From the NCBI GenBank assembly GCA_043228905.1, contig JBHGNT010000005.1, positions 2,666,001 through 2,730,000 on the forward strand: 64,000 nt of DNA, written 5' to 3'. Positions 47,009 through 58,594 of this stretch are shown piece by piece. This stretch comes from Azolla caroliniana. Taxonomy: Eukaryota; Polypodiophyta. The notes under the pieces are model-generated. The model was not told where the DNA came from. It saw only the letters and a list, made by a program, of their open reading frames with translations, and did no database searches. The number at the start of each line of letters is the position of its first letter. Position 1 is the stretch's first letter. Position numbers and translations under genes: made by a program.

Positions 47009-48885
47009 ATAAGTTGCACCTTCTGAGGCCCAGCCAATGCATTTTCCGCTTCCAATATGGTAGCTAATATCCGATCTTGGAGATTTTCCTCTTCCAACTG
47101 TGTCAGCATTTCAGGGACGTATACCATGAACTCCGTTATCAGATTAGGAAGCTTCCTAAATTTCACATTTATGAAGCATATGCCTTGTTCATTCGCCTTG
47201 CCCGGACTCCAAATCAAGGCATCTTTCCATTGTCTTTTCATTTTCATCCCTATTGCGGTACCATATGATGCGTCTACATAAACATCCATTTGTTGTTCCA
47301 AACGCCCAAGGGCTTCTTCTCTACTATGTGGCTCCTTAGTTCCCAAGGCCAAAATATAGGACAGACCAGCAACCCCTCCATCACTACATTTGCCATATAT
47401 ATTGACTCTACATATGATGTCCTTCTTCATCTCACTTCCACATAGTTCCTTGAACCACTTTTTGCCCGTCAAATTCACTTTGATCTGTTGTCCAGTATTC
47501 GAGAGGGGGCCCGCCTTGTATTGAAGATTCCAGTTCACTCTTGACCATTTACGCATCCCTTTATTTTTTTCCATCCCCTTCATCTCCTCTTTTTTAGCAC
47601 GCATGTGCCTTTTCATTTTTGCTATCCCCTTAATATCTAGGGTTGTCACCAATGACTTAGACTGCTCTTTCAATGGGCTTACGACCTTTCCTATGTTTAA
47701 TTCTCCTACCTCGCCTATACTTTCATGAAGCATCTGGCCAATAACATCCCCTACCAAGTTGTCCTCTTGGTGTAGTTTCGTCATATCATTAATTACTTCC
47801 ACATAATTACTCTCATGAGTTGCCTTCGTTCTTTCTTCCCTTTCATTAGGTTTGTATTCATTGTCCTCTAAGGTTAAGAGCGCATACTTATTTCTAAGTG
47901 GGAGCCATTCTTGTCCGACCATGACTTTTTGTTTGCCTTTATAGGTGTTATGTTTCCATCCATCTTCATTCTTACTCAATGCATGGTTCATTCGTTGATT
48001 TTTCTGTTGCATTAGACTTGTTTTACATTTCTGTCCTTGCTTCCCATTTCCATGATGCATGTTCTCCTTTCCTCTAGGGCATTCTCGGGCCATGTGCCCC
48101 ATCTGTCTACATGCAAAGCATTGCCTTGGGAGTCCCACATACTCAACAGTTTGTACATGGTCAGCCATTTGTTTACTGCTCAACAACATTGATTGCGGTA
48201 AGGTCTTTACATCTGAAACAATTAGTTTGATCCTCGGTGTTTCACTTATTCTCTCCGCAAGAGTCTTTTCCAGGCATTGACCTCCCATACTTTTGCCAAT
48301 GGCCGGGAGAAAGGATTCCCATTGCTTAGGTAAACCAAGAAAAAATGCCGTTACCACTGTAGGATTGCCTATATAAGCATCAACTTTACACATGTCAAAG
48401 TCTGCATCCCAATTGAATACATAGGCCCTCGCATTGTGCCAAATCAGTGGGCTGCTCTCAACAATTTTGCATACATTCGTTTCCGGCATCACTACAACAT
48501 GGTAGAAGCCCTTTCCCATAAATGCAATGTCCTTCAATCTACCAAGGTCTTCTTGTAGACAACTTTGCAGCCAATCACGCAATATTGCTCTATTGGGCCG
48601 ACTACCCACCACTTTTACCACAAAGGATTCCCGTTTAAGACGTGTTAATTCACTCTCCATTAGGCATTCTTCCTCCGGGGAGAGAACAAAGGCTCCCATT
48701 GCATGCATTGAGGGACCATTTTGATTGTCCACCCCTTGTGTTTCCTGTTCGGTTTCAGCATCAATGCGATTAAATAGATGTTCGTGACATACCTGTGTCC
48801 CATTGATGTCCAGAAGGTTTGGGGCTGATGTTTGTGCAGGCTCTGAAGCAGCCGAGTCGTTTTTCGAAGATCCTTCTGCTGCCAT
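47005..48885 (-). CDS. LINE ORF1: nucleic-acid-binding protein with CCHC zinc knuckle
   Basis: 626 aa. Residues about 80-250 resemble the DUF4283-type region found in plant LINE ORF1 proteins (ending in VGLPRQ). A single zinc knuckle, CFACRQMGHMAREC (256-269, CX2CX4HX4C), follows. The rest is Lys/Glu-rich and of unknown fold. It probably binds the element RNA to form the retroposition particle. The start is the ATG at 48885. A shorter upstream ATG at 48895 opens a different frame. The stop codon TGA shares two bases with the ORF2 ATG. Confidence 0.93.
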   Translation of the reverse strand: MAAEGSSKNDSAASEPAQTSAPNLLDINGTQVCHEHLFNRIDAETEQETQGVDNQNGPSMHAMGAFVLSPEEECLMESELTRLKRESFVVKVVGSRPNRAILRDWLQSCLQEDLGRLKDIAFMGKGFYHVVVMPETNVCKIVESSPLIWHNARAYVFNWDADFDMCKVDAYIGNPTVVTAFFLGLPKQWESFLPAIGKSMGGQCLEKTLAERISETPRIKLIVSDVKTLPQSMLLSSKQMADHVQTVEYVGLPRQCFACRQMGHMARECPRGKENMHHGNGKQGQKCKTSLMQQKNQRMNHALSKNEDGWKHNTYKGKQKVMVGQEWLPLRNKYALLTLEDNEYKPNEREERTKATHESNYVEVINDMTKLHQEDNLVGDVIGQMLHESIGEVGELNIGKVVSPLKEQSKSLVTTLDIKGIAKMKRHMRAKKEEMKGMEKNKGMRKWSRVNWNLQYKAGPLSNTGQQIKVNLTGKKWFKELCGSEMKKDIICRVNIYGKCSDGGVAGLSYILALGTKEPHSREEALGRLEQQMDVYVDASYGTAIGMKMKRQWKDALIWSPGKANEQGICFINVKFRKLPNLITEFMVYVPEMLTQLEEENLQDRILATILEAENALAGPQKVQLI

Positions 48886-49023
48886 CGCTCCTCATGGCTG
48901 AGTCGTAGGTCGATGTCGTTGACAATGTCGTTTGATCCTCCCTCTGCTGTCGGCGCCTCTGTTACTCTGCTATCCCGTCCCTTCTGCTCGCTATCCCGTT
49001 CCCTCTGCTGCTATCCCATCCCC
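48886..49023 (-). promoter_or_regulatory. LINE 5' UTR / internal promoter with GGGATAGC repeats
   Basis: On the element's sense strand the first 55 bases contain three near-repeats of GGGATAGCAGAG/GGGATAGCGAGC. The first 8 bases past the target-site duplication are GGGGATGG. LINE transcription must start at the first base, so these repeats are candidates for the internal promoter; this is inference. Confidence 0.45.
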
Positions 49024-49040
49024 TAAAATTTAGAGATACT

Positions 49041-50448
49041 TGCAATTATTAGTAGGAATATTGAGTGATGTAAAAGACTTGCATTTTAAATTTGTTACAC
49101 CTTATTGACTAGACACTGCAAACATTTGGTTACACAATTTTGCAAGTCATGAAGTAATTCAAATCATAATTGTTTTTTGAGATTAGCATGAGTAAATGTA
49201 TTCCTCATACCCCAACTACACGTGTATCATGTCATTGAAAAATAGTTTTCCTTTTGATCTCAAGAAAATCTAGAACACAAATCTTCCCATTTAAAAAAGT
49301 AAACCTTAGGAATGTGAAAGCTCAACTTTGAGGTCATAGTTATTTTAATTATATCTAAACTAGATTAAGCTTTCATATGTATCTTTGAAAAGAATTTTCA
49401 TCAAGTTTTTTCCTCAACATTGATAAAAAAAAGAGAGAATTCCTTAGCTCAATGAAGGTAAGCATGTGAACTATGTGTATCAACAAACATTGGATTAAGG
49501 GAATTAATGATGTCCTATTCCTTAGTTTTAAGAAGCCTATACGACTTAATACTTCCAATCTAGAATATTGTTCATAGGCCAAATGTAGATAAGAAACATA
49601 ACCATACTACAATTTGTGAAGAACTACACTTTATTAGATAGGAATGACTAATGGCCAATGGACTTGTAATGCAAAAAGGGATTATTTAGGGTTCCGACTT
49701 GTATAAAAGGGTAAGAACTTTCACTTATAAAAGGGCCTTTGAATGCCCCAACTTTGGGGCTATTTTCCACTAACAACAACTTTCCAACATGTAGCTTTTC
49801 CATACAAAATAATCAAGATGTACATGTTTTTTTACTTAGCAATTATCTATTTAATTGAAAACTTCATATGTTTCTTACTCAATGATTATCTATTTAATTA
49901 AGACTAAAATATTTCTTAATTGTTGTGGTGATTGGGTGCATGTTAATTTTAGATTGACTTAAGAAGCCTTCAAGGATTCAATGGTTACATGAAGTAGAGA
50001 ATTTGAAATATATTGGACTTGTTAACTTCTCAAGATCTTCCAAGGACTTCATATTTTTGTATTGCATACACATTCCATTTTAAACCACCAAATGGAGTTT
50101 TGGATGACCTTATACTGAAAGGCATTCTTGTCATGCACAATATTTTGTATGGTTTCTTGTTAATAAACATCGACAAACTATAGACGATGTAAAGCATGAG
50201 AGCTACATGTCCTCGCACAATAAAAGCAACATGGAAGAAAGAGAAGGTTGAGTAACTTATTAAACAACTAAATGCTTCCAAGATGAGCAATGATTGGCAA
50301 ACATTTCAAGAAGATGGCTTCTTTAATGGTTAATGAGGAGTTTTCGAAGCCAAATCAATTTCTACTTGATGGAATGAGTCATTTCACCTCCAACCCATAC
50401 TTTTATGGAGAACTATTAGTGCATTGGAGTGCACGTCACTAGTCACTA
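49041..50448. other. Intergenic, no gene seen
   Basis: AT-rich; short frames on both strands, no recognised family. Confidence 0.5.
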
Positions 50449-50772
50449 TGCTAGATGTTTCTTCTTTTTTCCAAAAAAAAAACTACTTCCATTAGTTAAG
50501 CAATGTACAAAGGATAATTTACAACTCATATCTTACAAGACATCTTGCATGTCGAAGGAAAACAATGTGTAGATGAAACAACAAAAAAAAACAACTCCAA
50601 AGCACCACATCATTCGATGTGTATAACATTACTCGAACGCATATTCTCCACGTGAGCCTCATACAAACAGAATTCAGCCTAGATGTCCTCCATTCACTCC
50701 TCATGGCAGCACCCATCTAGATGTTAGGTACACTTGGAGGGAACAGCCACCGTGGTGCTAGATGTTTCTTCT
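50449..50772 (-). mobile_element. 290-bp 5'-truncated LINE, subfamily A, with 17-bp target-site duplication
   Basis: The body is 50466-50755 on the minus strand. It contains the last ORF2 codons (WLFPP at about 50737-50751), the 3' UTR and the family end TTAACTAATGGAAGTAG followed by T/A runs. The 17-bp repeat TGCTAGATGTTTCTTCT is exact at 50449-50465 and 50756-50772. It is closely similar to the copies at 13.8 and 18.7 kb. Confidence 0.92.
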
Positions 50773-53600
50773 ATCTAGCCCTTTTCTAGTATGTGCTATA
50801 CTCAACTGTAATTGATAATTGAGGTTACACATTCAAGGATGGGTTATCACATTTATTACAAATAATAAATTCCATTATTGTAATGCTATCATGAATGTCT
50901 AAACAAAATCCCCATTCTACAAGGTTTAAGCATCATTCATGAATGTAACTAGTTTTTTGAATATCGTTAATTTCTATTATTATTTATGTAATTAGACTAT
51001 ATAAATTAGTTGGAATAAAGGTTGAATCTTTGCCATTTCCCTTTGCATGTGTGTATGGATACATGCTCATGAAGATGAATCAAGAGGTACATGCACATGC
51101 TCATGCATATGCATCAAGAGGGTCCAATAAATGTTTTGATGTTATTCGATATTGCCAATGACCATATTTTACTTTGTTGTATTAATGGTTTATGTTTGAC
51201 ATTTGGTGATGGGTGGGATTGCTTGTTTGTCTTACTAAGTGTATATGTGTTGGGATGATAGATCATGAGACCTAAATATGTCATAGTGCACATAATAATA
51301 AAAATAATGATATCTTGTTACTTCCATTATTATATCAATATTATGTACAATGATAACTTATGAGTGTATTTACAAAAAGAACCATGCTCTATTTGTTGGG
51401 ACCGTATTCAACACTATCCACTTTTGCTTTCTTACTTTTCACATGAACAAAATATATAAATGTGCTTATGGCAAGAGAGGCTCTCTATTCAGAGTATAAC
51501 ACTTGTCATATTGGTTCCAAAACTGTATGAAAGTATCAACAACCCTTTTTATTTAGAGTTTTTCGATCAATATAAATTGTCCAATGAGTATCGTGGCAAC
51601 TCATGCATCCATAGAAATGAGATGAACGATGTTCAAAACAAGGTAGCTCCAAGCTTTCCCAATTGAAATGCGTGTTGGCATGGTGCTTTGCCAATCATGG
51701 CACCCAATATCTATCATTCATTTTCTAATGTAATTTTGTAGATCATGCTAAAAGGGAACCAAAAAACAAGGTAGAAACAAGCCCCCACCCTTTAACTTTC
51801 TTGTATCGAAAAGATTGTCAAAGATTCACTAGAAAAATGATGTTTGTAGATTTACAAGGTAGATGCTAAATGTTTAATAATAAACACCCATAGAATGGGC
51901 ATGAAGTTACAAAGAGGTAAGTTAGCTTTCCCTAAAAAGCTAAGTCTCATAACATCATCTTGCATGTGCCTTCCTTTTTCTTTAATATATAACTGATTTG
52001 CAACCAATTGACAATCTAGGTAGTTTATTAACGTAGCATTCAAACAACAATTTCTCTCCCAACTCTTGTTGAGATCATTATGATAAAAACAATTGACAAA
52101 GTTACAAATTCAACTTACAATAATAATGGCCTTCCATGAACCCAAATTTCATAATAGGAAAGTGAGAAGACACTAATTATTGAAACACTTTTCCTTGCTA
52201 AATAGCTTCACTAGATGGAACTAGGAACTACTACCAAGAAATCCTAACAAAATGACATCTTAGTTTGATTAGTCATCATCTAAATGTCATATCATTAGAC
52301 TTTAGATTGTAGCAACCGTAAAATGAATGTCTACAAAAATACAATGAAATGACTATTGCCATGTCATATGAACATATTTGATGATAGACCATGTATAATG
52401 ACGCCTTTATCACAACTTTATTCATAAAAACATTACTGCAAACACTTGACTTTTTAATCTTATTCCAACACATTCCCATGTGTACAGTCATTGTCTTAGA
52501 TCATACTGCCCAAGTTGTTATTATTTTTGTGTGTACATGGGTTTGTCTTCACATAAGGAATCACAACAAAATTCCAACAACATCGAGATAGTGCAATGTG
52601 AAAGCATAAATTCATTACAGATTGCCAAAAACTTTGATACAATGATTGATTACCACCAAACACATGGTTTTCAACAAGTATATGAAATCATTGTAGTGTG
52701 CACATAATTGTGGTTTTTATTATAGATGAATGCTTGTCTTTAAGAGTTGGAAAAAAGGAAAAAAAAGTGCTTCTAATAGAGCAATTGCAGTTCTCAATGA
52801 AATTGGCAACATCACGACATTTAATTCTGTCCAATGAAGTGTAGATTCACGAGGTTGTATTAGCAAACTTTTAGGATGTAAATGAACACATGTGATAGTG
52901 TACTTGTGAATCAAGTTCACTACAACTTTAAGACAAAAATGCTTGAAGTTGGCATTTAGTAGAGATAACCTTCAAATTTTGTCATGATATTTGAAACAAT
53001 GTTGTCCTTAAATTGGTTTCTTTACAAAATCACTTGCAGCAACACAAAGATAAAAAAAAACACCATCATTAGTCTTTAAGACAAAACCAATACCAACACA
53101 TTGAATTGCATTCATAAGTCTCGTACCAGTCTTGTCAACACACACACCCATAGCCTATGTACGTTTTCAGCATAACTACAATTGATATACTCAAATTTGC
53201 CCATAAAAACCCATTACATCTCAACAAAGGGCCATACAATTGAGAATCTGAGATAATAATGATATCCAAAAATATGGAAGAAAAACACAATTAAGTCAAA
53301 TCAGCTGGTCGAAGTACACCCAAGTGAATGGGAAAAAAACTCAATTCATTGAGAAACGCATGTCACCGCATTACATCATCGTGATCCACCCCAATTTCTT
53401 GCCCATAGTGATCTTATAGAACAAGTATTTCTGATACTATGTATGCAGTATCTTGTCTGAATGCATACATGTGTTTTCAGCAAATGTACATAAAAAAACA
53501 TGGAACCATCTGTAAGTGATCACATACATTGCAGTTCAAATAGCATAACAGTACAATATCATGATATATTCTCTCATGTGTGTGTGTTTGTGTAGGTAGG
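50773..53600. other. Intergenic, no gene seen
   Basis: AT-rich. A minus-strand stretch near 52720-53170 has a coding-like flow broken by stops (for example IQPRESTLHWTELNVV), perhaps an old transposon or pseudogene, but no family can be named. Confidence 0.45.
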
Positions 53601-53623
53601 AACGACATCACGTAACACGTTCT

Positions 53624-56600
53624 CTAGTTTTGCCTAGCTGAAAGAGTACCATTGCTTAAGCTAGTCTTCCACGAGTAGTCATTTGAAGCCTGGAAGCTAG
53701 CTGCCAAGCTAGCCTTACACTTCTCATTCAATCTTTGCAACCTTAACTTCACCATGCAAAGGTCACAACTTGAAGCCACGCTTCCGTGTCGGCAGACAAT
53801 GGGTGGTGATTCAATAGCATCGGTGACCATTTCAGGTTCATTATGGGCAGTTATCTCAGCTTTATTATGAACTGGTTTTTCAATATTAGCCTCAGGAATC
53901 TCGTCCCTATACATTTCAGGGCTTCCAAGCCAATTATTCACCCGAGAATCTTTCACCAGAGAAGAGAATGAATCGCCTTGGCTCGCTGGCGATGCAGATA
54001 ATTTACTGCTCATACTTCCAAATTCGCCCATTATAAATTCTTCACCCAAATCACTACTTAGTTCTAGATCATGAGCTATATTTTTGTTGTTAATCATGCC
54101 ATATTGCTCAAGACTCGGGTCATGAGTGGTGGGGCTATCGAGCTTAGTAGAGGTCACATAATTAGGTTGCGATGCAACCACCCGGGTCCCAGGATAATGT
54201 GGTCGGATACTATAAAGGGATGAGGCTGGCACATTTGAGACAAGAGAATGCAACCCATTGGATGCACTTTGTCGAATATCCTGTCATATCAAAGCCAAAA
54301 ACCAACAATTAGGCAGCTAATTAGTTGCCAATGCTTAATAATTCGGCAACTTAATTGGTGTGCCAAAGCTTTTTATGATTAGGACACTTATTTAGTAATT
54401 AGGACATGTTATCTGTTCACTGAAAAGTATTAAACAACCTCCCATGTGGGAAATTAGGTCGAACTTTCATTTTACCTGTGGGAAATAAGAGCCTACTTTC
54501 CTCATGTTTCCCTACAAGATTTCAACATTGCTAGCTTCTGCAGGCAAGGCTTCCCATACCTGGCTAGTTGGGGCATATGTGGGAAATTATATCCCGTCAT
54601 CAATGACCAAGTGGTAAATGAGGGCCCGTTTGCCATAGCAATGTGTGGATGATCGAAGTGGGAAAATGTGTATAACTTCTTGTGATAGATATACTTTAAA
54701 TATGATAATGACTACTGCTATAAATTACACTATATTAACCCCGTTCCACATAAAATCTGCTCCACATGTTTCCATACAAGAGTTAAACATTGGGCTTCTG
54801 CAGGCAAGGATTTACATACATAGCTAGGTGCAATAGGGGAATTTTCCCATGTTGGAAACTAGAGCTCATAAATTCTCGTGATGCCTTCAATAAGATGATG
54901 ATCATGATCATGACTACAACTATAAACTACACTACTAACCTTGTTCCAAGTAAAATCGATGGGTTTCCGCGGTGAGCTTCTCATGAATCCAGCTGCATCT
55001 CGGCTACTGGCTGTCGGAGAAGCAGGCTTTCCCCCACCACTAGAAGCTTTCATTTGAGACATTGACCCAGCACGTGGCATTGTTTCAGGATAATTAAAGG
55101 ACGAGGTTGAAGATATAGGTCTTCTAGATTGTATCATCTTGTCGACTGTCTTTGAGGTAGCATTCGGGCTTCTTTCAATCTTAAGACCACTAGCTCTACT
55201 CGTGAACAAAGAAGCGCTACCAGAGCTCGGCCTGTCTAGTATAGTAGAACCTGGCAGTACGGTACTAATGGATCGGATGCGTGCAGGGCTTGCAGAGGCG
55301 CGTCGAGATATGGGGTCGGGCCCATCTGACGTGCGCCGGGATGTCAGATCATGACTGTCGGAGGTGCGTTGGGATGTGAGCTCATGGCCATCAGAGGTGC
55401 GTCTAGATATCAAATCATGGCCATCAGTTGACCGTCGAGCCATCATATCATGGCCGTCGGATGCACGACGGGGTGTGATGTGATGATTTTGACCATCAGG
55501 TACGCTACTTGTAGCTGCAATATGTATAGGGTGGTTTTCTATGGGTGATGAATAAGAGCTTCTCATGTTGGAGGAGGGGCGAGCGGCTGCAGTGGTTCGA
55601 AGGTTAGGCGGTGGCTCAAGTGCAAAACCAGGAATGGCAGAGAGTTGCTGCCAGGTGGCCATCGAATTCTGAGCTGGCACCTTACTATTGGGCGACGTAC
55701 TACGAGAAGAAGGCGTGCTGCGCGATGGCAATGGCCTCCCCTTGGTCACTGAAGACGATCGGATCATCTGGACTGTCGATTGTGGTGTGGATGGACGCTT
55801 GGATGGTGTTGATGAGCGGCTCGATGTATTAGTCATCGAAAAACTACCACTGATACTACTACTGTTTCCATTGGTAGTTCTGACTAGAGATGAATCCATT
55901 GTTCTAGTTCTCATAGTGGGGGTTGTGGAGCGGGACGATATGATTGTTGCAGAGGGTGGTTGTTTCAAACTAGATCTACTTGTGGGCGTTGTCGGGCGAG
56001 ATGGTAGTATAACCGTGTTAGGGTTAGGGTTTCTCTTAATCGGAGTTGAAGAGCGAGATGAAGGTCTAGTTCCTGATACTGAAGCTGAAGCCAATGTTGA
56101 TGCTGAGGAAGAGGAAGAGGAGGAAGGTTTTTTGCTACTAATTGTAGAGAAATTAGCTCCATTACTGATAGATCTCGCTGCTGTATTCCATCCATTATTT
56201 CTTTGTGAAAATAGGGTTGAATCTTTGATTTTGCTAGTGATGAGGTCTGGTTTTGAGCCCACCACCTGTTGCTGCAAAATCTCGACCTTAGCATCCCACA
56301 TATGGCTATGAAGAAATGGCTTGCATATCAAATTTTTTGGATTAAGTAAAAGATGAAGACGGGAACAAAAACATAATCCTTTTAAACACACATAATGCAC
56401 ATTTGGCTGATTTAGAGGAAGGTTAAAAGGGAAAACTAACCTTTTTAAAAACACACACACATTTGGCCACGGTGAATGAATTAACAGATTTATGGAAAGA
56501 TTAAGAAGGAAAAAGAACCCTTTAGAAACACACATTTGGCTATCGTGAACCTAACTTTAGGGTAAACACACCACTTACCAGATTTTAAGCCCGATTAAAT

Positions 56601-57349
56601 GGAAAAAATAGTTATTTAGGGGAACTTTAAGCTATACGGAATTAACAAATTTTGAACAGGATTAAGAGGGGGAAAGGCATTAGAAAAAGCATAAATTTAG
56701 CTATGGATGTAACTTTAGGATGAGATTAACGACAGGGGAAACCCCTTTAAAGAGACACATTATGGTGAAATAATAGTTTCATGAGGGAAATACCCTTAAA
56801 AAAGGATTTGGCTATGGTGAATTAGCAGATTTTGGGGGCCGAACACCCTTGCAAAATATGCATTTGGCTGCTATGTTGAAGTGTAATAGGTTGAAAGTAA
56901 GATTATCAGTGAGAAAAACACCCGAGAAAAACGCACAGGTTTTATATCTTTTTCTGCCTATTTCAGAATTATAACTTACTCGAGAGGTCTTGATTGTGGC
57001 AAGAGACCGAACCAAATTCGGCAAAGATGTGGGATCAGATAAGAAATTCTCTGCATTTTCTGATGAGTTATAATGGTAAATTTGCGCAGGAGGAGATCCT
57101 GGAGGTGTCAAAAGCCTGCAAATACAGAATAAAAGAAGAAGACGCGGTGAGAGAAACAGTAAAAAGACGAAGAAGATAACTGATCGGTTCTCTTATGAGA
57201 CCAACAATATAAATACGATTTAAGAAGAAAGTAACCTAGACGATATTTGTTTGGTTATACCAGTCATAGTCATTTTTTCCTAGATCTCCTGTGAGAAGGT
57301 CATCCCCTCCAGTGCTGTTGCTCTCTGCTACAGCAGAAGAAGACGCCAT
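53624..57349 (-). CDS. BPP-type basic proline/serine-rich protein (probable microtubule-associated)
   Basis: Four exons join in frame to 735 aa: 57349-57261, 57115-56980, 56265-54940, 54280-53624. The family signature is complete: KNDYDWLLTPPGSP near the N-terminus, a long basic Ser/Pro/Arg region with SRSSTPTKR-type repeats, the core IPGFALEPPPNLRT, and VSNVPASSLYSIRP near the C-terminus. Plant proteins of this type, including Arabidopsis BPP1, were found as microtubule-associated proteins. A Cys-containing tail (CRHGSVASSCDLCMVKLRL) follows. Odd points: five 11-residue repeats (RR-T/A-SDGHD-LxS; 55306-55470); a possible 6-bp choice of acceptor for exon 3 (CAGCAACAG), giving 735 or 737 aa; and an intron 3 that contains a duplicated copy of the exon 3 edge. 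The leader has GAA repeats. The family assignment is from memory of the motifs; the microtubule role is family knowledge, not seen here. Confidence 0.88.
54504..54965. repeat. Imperfect tandem duplication spanning the exon 3 / intron 3 edge of the BPP-like gene
   Basis: The segment 54504-54765 and the segment 54766-54965 are diverged copies. Both include CTTCTGCAGGCAAGG and a closing piece with GACTAC-ACTATAAA-TACACTA. The right copy ends in the real exon end (DFTWNK, donor GTTAGT); the left copy keeps a relic of it (GADFMWNG, then GTTAAT on the minus strand). Confidence 0.65.
56355..56945. repeat. Degenerate minisatellite in intron 2 of the BPP-like gene
   Basis: Phrases such as ACACATTTGGCTATGGTGAA, TTAACAGATTT and GGATTAAGAGGG recur roughly every 90-110 bp, about six times, filling most of the 714-bp intron 2. 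Confidence 0.6.
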
Positions 57350-57641
57350 AGCTGTGAAGCTTCACTAACAGCAATATCTTCGATCTTCTTCTCTCCCAGA
57401 TCAATAAAAAATTACCACCCAAGAAGAGCTTCTTTTTAAGGCTAAATCCAGAAGGCAAAGCTAAACGTAGCGCAGAAGAGAGAGATGCTTTTTACACAGC
57501 GTTTCTGCGGACCCCTGAGCGAGCTTCAGAGAATCTGACGATGGCAGTCACGACCAAAGTAACTAATCGAAGACCCAACACAGGAAATGAGGTCTGACGA
57601 TAAAAGATAAACAATTAGGAAAGGTCAGCAACGGCGATAAA

Positions 57642-57668
57642 GAAGAAGAAGAAGAAGAAGAAGAAGAA
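57642..57668. repeat. GAA microsatellite upstream of the BPP-like gene
   Basis: About nine AAG/GAA units in the region upstream of the ATG at 57349, likely 5' UTR or promoter. Confidence 0.85.
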
Positions 57669-57947
57669 AGTTTAAGAAAATGCGGTCAGAGTAAGAGCAA
57701 AATCTGAGGAAAGGTCGCTTCGGCGATATAGAAGGAGAAGAAACAGGAGAAAAGCGTAAGGTTATGGCGAAATGTAAGAGAGGAAGAAAGAAAAAGGAAA
57801 TGTTCAGATCTTTGAGAAAAGTTGAAGCAAAGGTCGGCTATGGCGGATGAAGAAGGTTTGCTCTAAATTAATAAATACACTTAATATGTATTTATATTTG
57901 TAAATAACGCGGATCACGTTCTGTTTTCTCAATTAAATTTTAAATAA

Positions 57948-57966
57948 CCCCCCCCCCCCCCCCCCC
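57948..57966. repeat. Poly-C run
   Basis: Nineteen consecutive C residues; prone to length errors in sequencing. Confidence 0.9.
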
Positions 57967-58594
57967 ACTTTAGAAACTTTTTTTTAGACCTTTGGTTGAT
58001 TGATTTAGTTGAGATTAGTTAATATCTTGGAAAAAGCACTCTGGTGAAGTAATTAACGTCTTGATTATAACCATCTTAAAACTCAAGGGGCTTAATTTGT
58101 GGAGATTAAGGGCATATTTGTCGTGAAGGAAGAGATTAAGATGATGGGTTCTCGTGTTTCGGCTATTACTGACGTGTGTTTTTTATGAGGTTATGTCAAA
58201 TCGGAGTCCTTTTCTGGTGGCCATACCCTATACATGTATTTTGACGTGTTTCCTAATAGGCATAGATGTATGTTCATGTCCATGCTACTTAGGCACATTG
58301 TCAGTGATGATCAAATGCCATTTCTCTCTACTTCACAAAACTTTACAAGAAGCCTGATAACATATTAGCTCAGTATTTCTATACGACTTACTTACTCGGG
58401 TAGTTCGATTATTATTATAAACCCAAGAGAGAGTGATTGGGGGGTGGTTAAGCGCGTGTTTAGATTTGAATGAATTAAGATTAAGATGATGAATGCAACT
58501 TAACTTTTTAGCGACATAATGATGTGATTAAAAAACCAAAGAGAGGAAAAATGAAGCATAAGGAGCTAATCATTAACCAAGTGAGGTTGTTATG

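Larger units (their letters stand above)
42430..49040 (-). mobile_element. Full-length L1-type LINE retrotransposon with 17-bp target-site duplication
   Basis: The element body is 42447-49023 (about 6.58 kb, minus strand). The 17-bp repeat TAAAATTTAGAGATACT lies at 42430-42446 and 49024-49040, exact on both sides. Order on the minus strand: a 5' UTR of 138 bp with repeated GGGATAGC words, ORF1 (48885-47005), ORF2 (47008-42659), a 3' UTR of about 200 bp, and a 14-15 nt poly(A) (T run 42446-42460). Both frames are uninterrupted, so the insertion is young. The reverse-transcriptase catalytic box is YAND rather than YADD. The insertion point is 26 bp from the end of an older retroposed fragment. 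Confidence 0.97.

Noticed and set aside
42659-48885. Plus-strand frames inside the LINE (for example 43902-44522)
   Set aside because: Antisense shadows of ORF1 and ORF2.
53080-53150. DKTGT-like peptide as a P-type ATPase relic
   Set aside because: Only the five residues match; the context does not fit the ATPase family and stops lie close by.
54859-56535. 558-codon frame read as one protein
   Set aside because: Its first 85 or so residues are intron repeat; the true exon 3 begins at the acceptor near 56265.
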